A stretch of DNA of 64,000 bases. It comes from CAWCUK01 sp963798775 (lineage in GTDB: Bacteria > Bacteroidota > Ignavibacteria > Ignavibacteriales > Ignavibacteriaceae). Shown piece after piece: positions 40,576-48,824 of the stretch. The stretch covers positions 1,674,001-1,738,000 of the forward strand of contig CAWCUK010000001.1 in assembly GCA_963798775.1 (NCBI GenBank), read 5' to 3'. Position 1 is the first letter of the stretch. The number at the start of each line of letters is the position of its first letter. The position numbers and the translations under genes are program-made. The notes under the pieces were generated by a model. That model had not been told where the DNA came from and made no database searches. It saw only the letters and a program-made list of their open reading frames with translations.

Positions 40576-42096
40576 TTAAATTTCAATAGTTATTGAAGCG
40601 TCGGCTATAAATGGTTTTCTCTTTTTATTTTCCGCGGCAGCATTATTCAAATGGGAAATTTTCGGCGCTGAGATACAATATAATTTTTTCTTTGCCCTTG
40701 TAACCGCGGTATAAGCCCAGCGAAAATAATTATCGGAAGCGGGCGGCCCGTAACCTTTAAAATCCACAATTACATTTTCCCATTCTCCCCCTTGCGCTTT
40801 ATGGCAAGTTAACGCGTAACCGAACTTTACAACTAATGCGTTATAATATTTATCGCTCCTTAACTTTAAGAAGAATTCATCTTTTAGCTTATTATATAAA
40901 ACGGGATCAGCTTCTCTTAACGCTTTGGGAGGGAATTTTAAATTCAGCCTTTGAACGGTTTCAACATACAAAGCGGTTTTTTCGTCTTTAGATAAAGTAG
41001 GGCGCGGCGAGTAGAGCAGGTTTTCTATTATTTTACAAGAAATATTAATTTCTTCCTTATTAGGAAGCTGATAATTTAACTCCACATCCCGAAAGACGAG
41101 ATTTATTTTTTCTTTCCTCCTTTTTAATTGAACTTCCTTAATTTCTTTATTAGAATTAACTCCGCTTACATTTACAATATCTCCGTTCAGCAGCATGTAA
41201 AGAGTATTATTCACCGTTATTAAAAGCTTATCATTCTCTTGAATATCATCATTCCCGTATTCAAAAATTCTGTTTCTGATAAACTTATTATATTCAAAAA
41301 CCTTAAAGTTGGTCGAGGCGATACAAACAGAGTCATCATCCGGAGAAGTTACGAAAAGCTTATCAATAACCTGTTCAAAATTATCGGTAATATGCTCAAC
41401 GCCTTTCCCGGTATTAATTGAGAGCTTATTAAATTCGCGTCCCGTAATTGATTTTCTAATTTTAGCGGCGTTTAATAGAATACCGCTTTCGGCTTTTTGC
41501 CTGATAATTTTTTTAAGTTCCGCTGTTTTAACAGATAAATTAAATTTATTAAAAAGATACTCTTCAGATAAAGCCGGAGATAGGGGACTTTTTACAGGCG
41601 GAAGCTGAGCGGGATCACCGACAAAAATAATTTTTACTTTCGGATTATTTCTAACGCCGGTATAATCTATAAAATCAGAGAGTAATTTCCCGGATCCGAA
41701 TTCCAGATATTTATCATTATTTTGCTGATCAGAAATTAAAGAAGCTTCATCAATAATAAAAATAGTTTCTTTATTAATATGTTGCCTTAAATTAAAGAAA
41801 ATAGAATCCTGTTCAGTTTGATCGGTAAAATTTTCTACGGCTTGCGAGTAAATTTCTGAGTGGATAGTAGAAACCTCAAACCCGGTTCTTAAATTTAAAA
41901 TACGCGCTGCTCTCCCGGTAGGAGCAAGCAGTTTAAAATGAATGTCTTCATCGGTACAAAATTCCGCGGTAAACTTTATCAGAAATGATTTTCCCGTTCC
42001 GGCGTAACCTTTTAAGATAAAGCAGTTATTTGCTTCCCCTTTTATAAAGGCTCTTAGTTTTTTGTATACTTCTTCCTGGCTATCGGTTAATTTCAT
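40576..42096 (-). CDS. RecD-like superfamily 1 DNA helicase
   Basis: 506 residues. Walker A L-K-G-Y-A-G-T-G-K-S (28-37), Walker B F-I-I-D-E-A-S-L (D116-E117), G-D-P-A-Q-L-P-P, and near the end T-C-H-K-A-Q-G-G-E-W and Y-T-A-V-T-R-A-K (UvrD_C_2 type). It resembles short ATP-dependent RecD/exonuclease V-like helicases that act alone. No nuclease domain is visible. Its own ECF-type site lies just upstream on the minus strand, so it belongs to the same putative regulon as sbcCD. Confidence 0.85.
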   Translation of the reverse strand: MKLTDSQEEVYKKLRAFIKGEANNCFILKGYAGTGKSFLIKFTAEFCTDEDIHFKLLAPTGRAARILNLRTGFEVSTIHSEIYSQAVENFTDQTEQDSIFFNLRQHINKETIFIIDEASLISDQQNNDKYLEFGSGKLLSDFIDYTGVRNNPKVKIIFVGDPAQLPPVKSPLSPALSEEYLFNKFNLSVKTAELKKIIRQKAESGILLNAAKIRKSITGREFNKLSINTGKGVEHITDNFEQVIDKLFVTSPDDDSVCIASTNFKVFEYNKFIRNRIFEYGNDDIQENDKLLITVNNTLYMLLNGDIVNVSGVNSNKEIKEVQLKRRKEKINLVFRDVELNYQLPNKEEINISCKIIENLLYSPRPTLSKDEKTALYVETVQRLNLKFPPKALREADPVLYNKLKDEFFLKLRSDKYYNALVVKFGYALTCHKAQGGEWENVIVDFKGYGPPASDNYFRWAYTAVTRAKKKLYCISAPKISHLNNAAAENKKRKPFIADASITIEI

Positions 42097-42116
42097 TCTT
42101 TATTCCCTTTTATTTA

Positions 42117-42145
42117 ATAGAGTATAAAAAACATCTATTTTCCAT
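42117..42145 (-). promoter_or_regulatory. ECF-type promoter upstream of the helicase
   Basis: Read on the minus strand: ATGGAAA (first base T to A compared with the others), 17 bases, TCTAT at 42121-42117. It is back to back with the plus-strand site at 42180. Confidence 0.6.
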
Positions 42146-42179
42146 TTTCTGTTTAAGAATTAAGATATTTTTATTTTTT

Positions 42180-42208
42180 TTGGAAAAATTCCTTTTTATA
42201 GACTCTAC
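42180..42208 (+). promoter_or_regulatory. ECF-type promoter upstream of ecsC-like gene
   Basis: TTGGAAA (42180-42186), 17 bases, TCTAC (42204-42208), 50 bases before the ATG at 42258. Confidence 0.65.
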
Positions 42209-42257
42209 TTAAGTAGATGAAGAATTTGATTTTAAAATATAATAAGGAAAATAAAAT

Positions 42258-43058
42258 ATGCTAGCTTTACATAACCAAAATAATTTTGCTAATGAACATT
42301 TTGAAGAATTAAAAAAAGCCAAATATTTATTGGAAAAACAGAGCTTAGCCGTACAAATAGCCGATAAAATAGGGAAACCGATTGAAATAGGATTAAACTC
42401 AATCCCAGCAAAATATAAAGCCCCGATTAATAAAGCTGTTCAGAAGTCGTTAACTAAAGCGGTTGAATATTTAGCCTATTCATTTAATAACGGGATGAAG
42501 TTGAAATCGGGCCATTATAAAACAGCGGCGGCAAGTTTTGGTTTCGGAAGCGGTTTTTTTGGTGCAGCGGCTTTACCGGTTGAACTTCCTTTAACCACAA
42601 TGGTAATTCTTCGTTCAATTTTAGAAATCGCTAAAGATAACGGTGAAGATATTAATGATTTAAGAACACAATTAAACTGCCTGGAGATATTCGCTTTAGG
42701 AGGAAATACCGAAACTGATAACGCGGCTGAATCGGGATATTATGCTGTTAGAGCAGCTTTAGCAAAAATGATAGATGAAGCAGCAGCCTTCGCGGCGGAA
42801 AAAGGTTTATTTGAAGAAGGCGCGCCTATTTTAATACGACTAGTTACAAATATAGCCGCAAGATATAGTATAGTGGTTTCAGAGAAAGTAGTCGCGCAGC
42901 TCCTTCCAATAATAGGCGGTGTTACCGGAGCCGGAATTAATTATATTTTTATTGGTCATTTTCAAAATATTGCTCAAGGCCATTTTATTATCAGAAAACT
43001 GGAAAGAATCTATTCGCCCCGAATAGTAAAAGAAATATATGACTCTATAAGCCTTTAA
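42258..43058 (+). CDS. EcsC-family protein
   Basis: 266 residues. The pattern A-x-K-Y-L-L-E, S-G-F-F-G-A-A-A-L-P-V-E-L-P-L-T-T and the glycine-rich G-G-V-T-G-A-G-I-N-Y-I-F-I-G match the EcsC family, whose biochemical role is not well defined. Two hydrophobic stretches may associate with membranes. The gene at 43100 follows 41 bases later and is probably cotranscribed. Confidence 0.75.
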   Translation: MLALHNQNNFANEHFEELKKAKYLLEKQSLAVQIADKIGKPIEIGLNSIPAKYKAPINKAVQKSLTKAVEYLAYSFNNGMKLKSGHYKTAAASFGFGSGFFGAAALPVELPLTTMVILRSILEIAKDNGEDINDLRTQLNCLEIFALGGNTETDNAAESGYYAVRAALAKMIDEAAAFAAEKGLFEEGAPILIRLVTNIAARYSIVVSEKVVAQLLPIIGGVTGAGINYIFIGHFQNIAQGHFIIRKLERIYSPRIVKEIYDSISL

Positions 43059-43099
43059 TTCTGTTTTTCATATTAAATAAAAAAAGAATAGTTGAACTT

Positions 43100-43471
43100 A
43101 TGTTTATAAACTTATCAAATCATCCTGTTGAAGGCTGGAGCGAGAGGCAGAAAAGCTATACCGAAAATATGTTCGGCAGGATTATTAATCTTCCCTTTCC
43201 AAGCATCGATCCGGCGGCACAGCTTGATGAAGTAAAAATTATAGCGGTTAATTATTTGGAAGAGATAGGCAAAATTCGCGAGGAAAATCCCGCTGAACGA
43301 GTTGCTATACTATTAACCGGTGAGATGACTTTTATTTTCAACCTCGCGATTTTATTAAAGCGGGAAAATATAAAAACAGTGGCAAGCACAACTAAAAGAG
43401 ATGTACTTATGGATGATGCCGGAAATAAAATAGTTAAATTTCAGTTTGTAGGTTACCGCGACTATTTTTAA
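43100..43471 (+). CDS. Small Rossmann-like protein resembling CRISPR-accessory (Csx15/16/20-type) families
   Basis: 123 residues. It begins with a strand M-F-I-N-L-S-N-H-P followed by W-S-E-R-Q, and later has R-V-A-I-L-L-T-G-E-M-T-F-I-F-N-L and T-V-A-S-T-T-K-R-D-V, ending F-Q-F-V-G-Y-R-D-Y-F. The layout is like the small single-domain proteins near type III CRISPR loci that have been proposed as ring nucleases, which degrade cyclic oligoadenylate. I cannot place it in one named family. If the role is right it would switch off the CARF nuclease encoded 5 kb downstream. Confidence 0.45.
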   Translation: MFINLSNHPVEGWSERQKSYTENMFGRIINLPFPSIDPAAQLDEVKIIAVNYLEEIGKIREENPAERVAILLTGEMTFIFNLAILLKRENIKTVASTTKRDVLMDDAGNKIVKFQFVGYRDYF

Positions 43472-43535
43472 GTGTGATAATTTTTATTAAGCTCCCAAGA
43501 AATTAGCCGATTCCGCCGCGATATTTTATCCCGCG

Positions 43536-43620
43536 TTATTTACAGATAAGGTTATAACCGCATATATGATCGGTGCCGAATGCTTTAATTACATTTTAAT
43601 TTGATTGAATATCTTTTCAT
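43536..43620 (-). pseudogene. RiPP precursor peptide C (one extra base)
   Basis: AGGAGG precedes an ATG at 43620. The frame M-K-R-Y-S-I-K-L-K is broken by one extra base, after which it reads A-F-G-T-D-H-I-C-G-Y-N-L-I-C-K and stops. This matches the C-terminus of peptides A and B (F-G-T/D-T, I-C-x-x-N-x-x-C), except that the middle cysteine is tyrosine. It may be an intact gene with a sequencing error or a decaying third copy. Confidence 0.55.
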
Positions 43621-43647
43621 TTTATCCTCCTAAAAAAAGTATAACTT

Positions 43648-43734
43648 TTATTTACAGTTAGCGTTACAGTTGCAGATATAGTTAGTCCCGAAAGAAGTTT
43701 TTATTTTGTTTAATTTTACGTGAGATTTTTTCAT
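43648..43734 (-). CDS. RiPP precursor peptide B
   Basis: 28 residues beginning M-K-K-S-H-V-K and ending S-F-G-T-N-Y-I-C-N-C-N-A-N-C-K. A ribosome site AAAGGA lies before the ATG. Its N-terminus (M-K-K-S-x-V-K) and C-terminus (T-N-x-I-C-x-C-N-A-x-C) match peptide A, while the middle varies. It is the second of three tandem copies after the radical SAM operon, which is how multi-precursor RiPP clusters are built. The three cysteines and asparagines of the C-terminal block are the likely modified core. Confidence 0.75.
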   Translation of the reverse strand: MKKSHVKLNKIKTSFGTNYICNCNANCK

Positions 43735-43780
43735 AATATTTTTCCTTTATTTTAAGACTTAGTTGGTTACTTATCGATAC

Positions 43781-43864
43781 TTAACAGATAGCGTTACAGC
43801 CGCAGATACTATTCGTATCAAAAAATAATTTAAATTGGACAGTTTTTACATTCGATTTTTTCAT
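43781..43864 (-). CDS. RiPP precursor peptide A
   Basis: 27 residues, M-K-K-S-N-V-K at the start and F-D-T-N-S-I-C-G-C-N-A-I-C at the end. A strong ribosome site (AAAGGAGG) lies nine bases before the ATG. It begins 14 bases after the end of the 43878-44597 gene, in the same operon as the radical SAM enzyme. There is no obvious double-glycine cleavage site, so leader removal is unclear. Confidence 0.75.
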   Translation of the reverse strand: MKKSNVKTVQFKLFFDTNSICGCNAIC

Positions 43865-43877
43865 AACAGCGCCTCCT

Positions 43878-44597
43878 TTAGTTTGATTCCTGCTGACGCA
43901 GGTTTTCATAAATTTTTATTTTAGAATTTATAACATCGCAGCTAACAATTCCTTTATCCGAATTCCCCGAAGTTTTTCCTTTTACCGATACCGCTATTCC
44001 TACGCATTTTATTAAACCGGGAAAATTATCTCTCTCCGTAAATTTAATGGATGAATTATTCGCGTCAATTTTAAAGCGCTTAATAAATTCTCCCAGCGGT
44101 ATTTGTAACTTTGAATTATTAACCGACATTTTTCCGGTGGCGATTTTACAATTGCTCAACTCAACCTTAATATTATTTCCGTTTATTTTTAATTTCTCCG
44201 GACTTATTCCTTTCATGTTAATAGTACAGCAATTCATATTTAGAATAAGCTTTTCCGATGCTGCCGGTAATTCTATTTTTATTTTGATTAGTTCTTTTAC
44301 GGAATGACTACTTCCGGCCTCACTAAATTTTTGGAACGAATTAAAAACCGCTTCAAAGAAATTATTCTTCAGCAATCCTTTTACAAATTCGGCGTCCTTT
44401 TCTTTTTTAACAGGATCTAAGATTTTGAAAATAAATTTATCATCATCCCTCTTCTCAACAAATTTAAGATTAGGATTTTCATATTCCACCTTAATTTTCA
44501 ATTCCGGGCCTTCACCTTCAATTATTTCTACTTCAGCGTCAGTATCAATAGAAGCTTTTAAAATTTTACAGTTTTGTGAAACAATAAATTTTTCCAT
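43878..44597 (-). CDS. Unknown beta-rich protein of the RiPP operon
   Basis: 239 residues with no signal peptide or membrane segment. The second half is a run of short strands with repeated asparagines (L-I-L-N-M-N-C-C-T-I, L-K-I-N-G-N-N-I-K-V-E-L, M-S-V-N-N-S-K-L-Q, K-I-D-A-N-N-S-S-I-K) resembling a beta-helix, as in DUF4097/DUF2807-like proteins. Its start overlaps the stop of the radical SAM gene by one base, so the two are coupled. It could be a carrier or recognition protein for the peptides; the function is unknown. Confidence 0.6.
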   Translation of the reverse strand: MEKFIVSQNCKILKASIDTDAEVEIIEGEGPELKIKVEYENPNLKFVEKRDDDKFIFKILDPVKKEKDAEFVKGLLKNNFFEAVFNSFQKFSEAGSSHSVKELIKIKIELPAASEKLILNMNCCTINMKGISPEKLKINGNNIKVELSNCKIATGKMSVNNSKLQIPLGEFIKRFKIDANNSSIKFTERDNFPGLIKCVGIAVSVKGKTSGNSDKGIVSCDVINSKIKIYENLRQQESN

Positions 44598-45970
44598 TAT
44601 TCATCCCCTAATAATTTTTTGTGGTTAATAATTAATTTTACCGGATGGCTTAAATCATTTTTTACATCCGGGCAAACGCTTTCATTCTGTTTTATATTTA
44701 CAAGCGGGCATGCTGAACCAAGGCATTGATTGAAAAAGCCGCACCCGCCGCACTTTTCATTTTTTGGGGTACCGCTTTTTAATATCCACTTTTCCCAATT
44801 TTGATTTTTTATAAATCTACCTTCTTTTGAAATAAATCCAACTTCATTTATAGGATCATCTAAAGCAACGGTGCATTTTCTGACTTTCAAATCTGGCGAG
44901 ATTACAAGGCTGTTAGGTTTGGACGCGTAGCAGGAGCTTGAACCGGTGCTTAAAAATAATGGAATATCAGCCAGTATAAATCCCGCCGCCTGAGCTTCTA
45001 ATTCATAAATCTTTTGCAGCTTTGTTCCGTTTCCATTTACGCAATAGGAATCACCGCTGTTAGCGCGATTATTAAGGCTGCTGTAATCACTGACCGGCCT
45101 GAACCTTAACCTAAACCTGGCATCTCCGCCAAACTCTTTTTTAAGAAGTGATAAAAATTTCTTCCTTTTTTCCGGCGTCGCGGATTCGTCATTAAAATTG
45201 ACTCTTAAATCTATTATAAAAGGAATATCCCCCAACGCTTTCATTGTTCTCAAATTGTTCATTATTTTATCAAAAGTACCTTTTCCGCCGGCTAAAGGTC
45301 TTAGTAAATCATGATCCTCAGGAAGTCCATCAACCGTTATTTGAAATCGAGTTAGATTGTGGTGAATCAGGTTTAAGAAAATTTCTTCTGTTAATAAATA
45401 TCCATTTGTTGTTATTGAAGAAGTAAACCTGAAGCCTTCTTTTTCGGAAAGTTTTATTAATTCTGAGTTTAGTTCCAAAATGAATTTCAAATTGACTGTC
45501 GGTTCTCCCCCAAAATATTCTACATGCAGCTCACGTAACGCCTGTCCCTTTACAAAACTAACAAGCGCTTCCTTATGCGAACTTCCCATTTTAACTTTTT
45601 CCGCGTGATCCTCATAGCAGTACAGGCAATTAAAATTACATGCCTGATCCGCCGGCAGTAGAATTAAAATTAATTTATCTGAAGAAATTATTTCCGAATA
45701 TCTCTCTTCGATTTCTTCCGCGCCTCTCTTGTCATCTGTAACAAGAAAACCTTCTTCTATTAAATATTTAAGATCATCTTCGGGGAAGGATTCATCCGCT
45801 ATAAATTCTTTTTTACCCGCTTCCAATAACTGATGCATAAAATGGCTTTGGTAAAAAATCTCTACATGCTCAGCGTTCAGCCAATTATATAGCATCCAGT
45901 CGTCTTGGGATTTATATATTGTTACGTTTGAAGCGACTGTAAAAATATTTCCGTTTTGGCCTGTATCCAT
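44597..45970 (-). CDS. Radical SAM/SPASM peptide maturase
   Basis: 457 residues. A leading region (1-100) could hold a peptide-recognition fold. Radical SAM cysteines C111-N-F-N-C115-L-Y-C118, G-G-E-P (154-157) and S-I-T-T-N-G confirm the SAM domain. The SPASM part has many cysteines (310, 347, 366, 407, 410, 416, 421, 433), enough for two auxiliary iron-sulfur clusters. Enzymes of this type install thioether or carbon-carbon crosslinks on ribosomal peptides. The three short cysteine peptides at the end of the operon are the obvious substrates. An ECF-type promoter lies 48 bases upstream. Confidence 0.9.
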   Translation of the reverse strand: MDTGQNGNIFTVASNVTIYKSQDDWMLYNWLNAEHVEIFYQSHFMHQLLEAGKKEFIADESFPEDDLKYLIEEGFLVTDDKRGAEEIEERYSEIISSDKLILILLPADQACNFNCLYCYEDHAEKVKMGSSHKEALVSFVKGQALRELHVEYFGGEPTVNLKFILELNSELIKLSEKEGFRFTSSITTNGYLLTEEIFLNLIHHNLTRFQITVDGLPEDHDLLRPLAGGKGTFDKIMNNLRTMKALGDIPFIIDLRVNFNDESATPEKRKKFLSLLKKEFGGDARFRLRFRPVSDYSSLNNRANSGDSYCVNGNGTKLQKIYELEAQAAGFILADIPLFLSTGSSSCYASKPNSLVISPDLKVRKCTVALDDPINEVGFISKEGRFIKNQNWEKWILKSGTPKNEKCGGCGFFNQCLGSACPLVNIKQNESVCPDVKNDLSHPVKLIINHKKLLGDE

Positions 45971-46017
45971 AAAAAACCTTCTTTATAAAAATCTGAGAAT
46001 TTATCCTATTTACTCTA

Positions 46018-46046
46018 TTAGAGAGGAGGTTTTTACTTTTTTCCAA
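46018..46046 (-). promoter_or_regulatory. ECF-type promoter for the radical SAM operon
   Basis: On the minus strand: TTGGAAA (46046-46040), 17 bases, TCTAA (46022-46018). The sequence continues TCTAATAGAGTAAAT, like several other sites. Confidence 0.75.
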
Positions 46047-46139
46047 AAAAAAACTAAAAAAAATAAAAAAGAATTTTGTAGCCGACCTATTCCCAATAAA
46101 AGATTAGTTAAGGACGGTTAGAAAAAATTAAAAATAAAA

Positions 46140-46168
46140 TTGGAAAAAATAAGAAAGTAAGGCTCTAT
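46140..46168 (+). promoter_or_regulatory. ECF-type promoter upstream of 46202 and 46372
   Basis: TTGGAAA (46140-46146), 17 bases, TCTAT (46164-46168). It is divergent from the radical SAM promoter 94 bases away. Confidence 0.65.
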
Positions 46169-46201
46169 ACCATTAAAGTAGAAATTTAATGGAGAAGTAA
46201 A

Positions 46202-46255
46202 ATGAAAAATTGGGGAAGAAAAATAAAAAAGATTCTCTTATATCTCAGTGTATGA
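46202..46255 (+). CDS. Possible 17-residue peptide ORF
   Basis: ATG with GGAG ahead encodes M-K-N-W-G-R-K-I-K-K-I-L-L-Y-L-S-V, a basic amphipathic sequence, 34 bases after the promoter element. It could be a short peptide or the start of a gene broken by one base, since sense continues in frame after the TGA (I-F-S-K-Q-I-G-I-T). Translation is not certain. Confidence 0.35.
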   Translation: MKNWGRKIKKILLYLSV

Positions 46256-46371
46256 ATCTTTTCAAAACAAATAGGAATAACAAGATTAAACAAGGTTTGT
46301 AGATTAAGCGGCGGATAAGGCAGCCTCCTTCAAATTCTAAATTGTAAACAATAATTAAATAAAGGTGTTTT

Positions 46372-46842
46372 GTGAATAATAAAATAAAATTACAGTCATT
46401 AAAGAAAATAGATTATGAAGAAAAAATATTCGCGGAGTTTATGGATTTTACAATTGATACAGTTGAAAAAGAGACCGGTATTATTCGAAATTTTATGGCT
46501 GATGAAAATATATTCCTTTCTGTTGAGCATTTACAATATGAGAATAAGATAGTAACCTTTATAAAAATACCCGTTATGGATAGTCTGACTAACACAAAAG
46601 AAATATTTTTAAAACAAATAATAGCCGATGATATTAAAGGTTATACGGCCCCTGATGAATTTTTGGATTTCGAAGGGCAAAAGCTGATGCTAATGAGAAT
46701 GATAAGCTGGAAAGAAAAAATTAACTCCGCCGATAGAAGAAAGTACCTTTGTAATTTAAATGAAATAGTTACCAGTGCCTTTTCACTAAACGACGTGCTG
46801 CAAAAACGGTTAGAAGAGTATTTAGCAGTGACGGTAAATTGA
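46372..46842 (+). CDS. Hypothetical protein
   Basis: 156 residues from a GTG start preceded by AAAGGTG. Largely helical and acidic (Y-E-E-K-I-F-A-E-F-M-D-F-T-I-D-T-V-E-K-E), no signal peptide and no motif I recognise. It lies between the RiPP operon and the CRISPR operon, downstream of an ECF-type site. Confidence 0.5.
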   Translation: MNNKIKLQSLKKIDYEEKIFAEFMDFTIDTVEKETGIIRNFMADENIFLSVEHLQYENKIVTFIKIPVMDSLTNTKEIFLKQIIADDIKGYTAPDEFLDFEGQKLMLMRMISWKEKINSADRRKYLCNLNEIVTSAFSLNDVLQKRLEEYLAVTVN

Positions 46843-46999
46843 AAAAAAATTATAAAATACTGAAATTACTTATTGCTTTAAAAATAAAATAAAGTTATGT
46901 TGAAAATCGATTTTGTTAATTCAGAAAACCTAATAATAAATGGGGGCAGCCATTTAAATTTCAAATCTTAAGTTTAATCTAAAATTTTCGTCTGGAGAA

Positions 47000-47026
47000 G
47001 TATGTTAAATAAATAGTTTAACATAC
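47000..47026. promoter_or_regulatory. Perfect 10-bp inverted repeat
   Basis: GTATGTTAAA and TTTAACATAC with a seven-base spacer, followed by CCTCTAAAATTTTT. Lying in the otherwise gene-free 46843-47161, it could be an operator or a weak terminator. Confidence 0.45.
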
Positions 47027-47084
47027 CCTCTAAAATTTTTCAGCTAAAGTAGCCCGGTACAAATGAAAGTGTTATCTAATTTTT

Positions 47085-47113
47085 TTGGAAAAATAATAAA
47101 ACATACTCTCTGA
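47085..47113 (+). promoter_or_regulatory. ECF-type promoter upstream of 47162
   Basis: TTGGAAA (47085-47091), 17 bases, TCTGA (47109-47113), 49 bases before the ATG. TCTGA is the variant also seen in E. coli sigma-E promoters. Confidence 0.65.
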
Positions 47114-47161
47114 CAAGTTAGTCAAGAAAAAATTATAAATATTATTTTAAGGGAAATTATA

Positions 47162-47407
47162 ATGTTCAATAAAAAGAAAAAATCGTTTCTTCCTCATATT
47201 TTGGGCGGCTTAATGTCCGCCGCGTTTGAATCCTTAAAAATAATTTTGGATATGCCTATCCAGCCCGGCTATTACATTAAAGGAGTTTCTCCTGAAGAAA
47301 GAACTGAAACATTCGGCCCGTATAAATGGAAGTGGCAGCTAAAGAAAAGAAAAATAATTTTACAGAGTTATGGATATACAAATATCCGGGATTTTCATAT
47401 AGAGTAA
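47162..47407 (+). CDS. Small hypothetical protein
   Basis: 81 residues with a basic start (M-F-N-K-K-K-K-S), a possible amphipathic segment (L-G-G-L-M-S-A-A-F-E) and aromatic-rich middle (G-P-Y-K-W-K-W-Q-L). No family recognised. A ribosome site AAGGGAAA precedes the ATG, and an ECF-type promoter lies upstream. Confidence 0.5.
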   Translation: MFNKKKKSFLPHILGGLMSAAFESLKIILDMPIQPGYYIKGVSPEERTETFGPYKWKWQLKKRKIILQSYGYTNIRDFHIE

Positions 47408-47454
47408 TTTGTGAAAGAGGAAAAGAAAAGCTGATAAAGAAAATAAAATTAAAA

Positions 47455-47483
47455 TTGGAAAAAATTAATTTCCCCTTCTCTAA
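47455..47483 (+). promoter_or_regulatory. ECF-type promoter for the DUF2130-CARF-III-D operon
   Basis: TTGGAAA (47455-47461), 17 bases, TCTAA (47479-47483), 30 bases before the ATG at 47514. From here to 58668 no other promoter of this form is seen, so this one probably drives the whole effector operon. Confidence 0.7.
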
Positions 47484-47513
47484 TAGGGAAAGAAACAATT
47501 AGAAAGAAAAATA

Positions 47514-48797
47514 ATGAAAAGCACTATTATCAATTGCCCGAGCTGCGGAAAAGAAATTGAACTTTCACAGGCAATTTCACATGAAGTTGAAGAAAAAATA
47601 GCTCAAGAAATAGAAAAGAAATTTCAAGAAGAAATATTTGGCGGAAAAAATTGAAGCTAGAAAATTTGTATAAAAAAGAATTCGCGAAAAAAGAAAAACT
47701 GATTGCAGAAGCGGAAAAAAGAGAAATTGAAAATCTTAAAACAGCTTAAAGAAAAAACAGAAACTTTAGAAATGGAATTTAATAAGAAGTTAAAAGAAGA
47801 AAAACAGAGATTAGAAAAGCAGGCAAAAGATAATGTTGAACTGGAGTTAAAGGATCTTTCTTCTCAATTGAATGAAGCGAATAAAAAAGTTGAAGAGTCG
47901 AATAAGAAAGAATTAGAGTTAAGAAAGCAGCGCCGCGAATTTAGAAGAGAAAATAAAAAATGCAGACCTTGAACTTCAAAGAAAACTTGATGCTGAAAAA
48001 GATAAGCTGTTTAAAAAAGCAAAAGAGGACGCAGAGGATAAGTATAAATTCAAGGAAAAAGAAACTGAAGAATTAATTACCCGCTATAAAAAACAGGTTG
48101 AAGATTTAAGTAAAAAACTTGAATCACACTCGCAGCAGCTTCAGGGCGAAGTTCAGGAAATTGAACTGGAAGAATTTTTGAAAGTTACATTTCCGTTAGA
48201 TGTTATTCAGCCGGTTGGTAAAGGTGTAAAAGGCGGAGATGTAATTCAAATTGTACAAAACCAATTCGGACAAAAATGCGGTACAATATTGTGGGAATCG
48301 AAGCGCACTCAAAACTGGTCGCCGGCTGGATCCCCAAACTTAAAGACGATCAACGAAACTGTAAGGCTGATATTTCAATTATAGTCTCGCAGACTCTTCC
48401 TTCCGACATTAATAATATAGGACAATGCGACGGAGTTTGGATAACCAACTTCCGTTCGGTTTACGGAATCGCGCTCGCACTCCGCGAAAATCTCCTTCAG
48501 CTAAATCAAATAAAAACTTCCAATGTAGGACGCGGTCAAAAGATGGACGCGATTTACAACTATTTGTGCAGTAACGAATTTAAACAAAGAATTGAAGCGA
48601 TAGTAGAAGCTTTTACATCAATGAATGAAGACCTGCTAAAAGAAAAAACAGCCATGCAAAGGATGTGGTCGAAACGTGAGAAACAAATCTCAAACGTCGT
48701 TACACATACAACAGGAATGTACGGAGAGCTTCAAGCGCTAATAGGCGCGGCGTTACCTCCGGTAGAAATGTTAGAACTTCCGGGCGGGGAAGAGTAG
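47514..48797 (+). CDS. DUF2130 protein (several frameshifts)
   Basis: The N-terminus carries a zinc ribbon start I-N-C-P-S-C-G-K-E-I, then long coiled coils, then the DUF2130 domain (K-G-V-K-G-G-D-V-I-Q-I-V, W-I-P-K-L-K-D-D-Q-R, C-D-G-V-W-I-T-N-F, L-A-L-R-E-N-L). At least four one-base changes (near 47640, 47745, 47960 and 48310) break the frame; repaired length is about 425 residues. The biochemical role of DUF2130 is not known to me. It is the first gene of the CRISPR effector transcript, a position worth noting. Confidence 0.7.
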
Positions 48798-48824
48798 AAA
48801 TTAAAAATAAAAAGGAGTTAAGTG

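Noticed and set aside
46897..46971. 24-codon frame with G-G-S-H that might look like a peptide precursor
   Set aside because: No ribosome site, no promoter element at the right distance and no similarity to the three precursor peptides.
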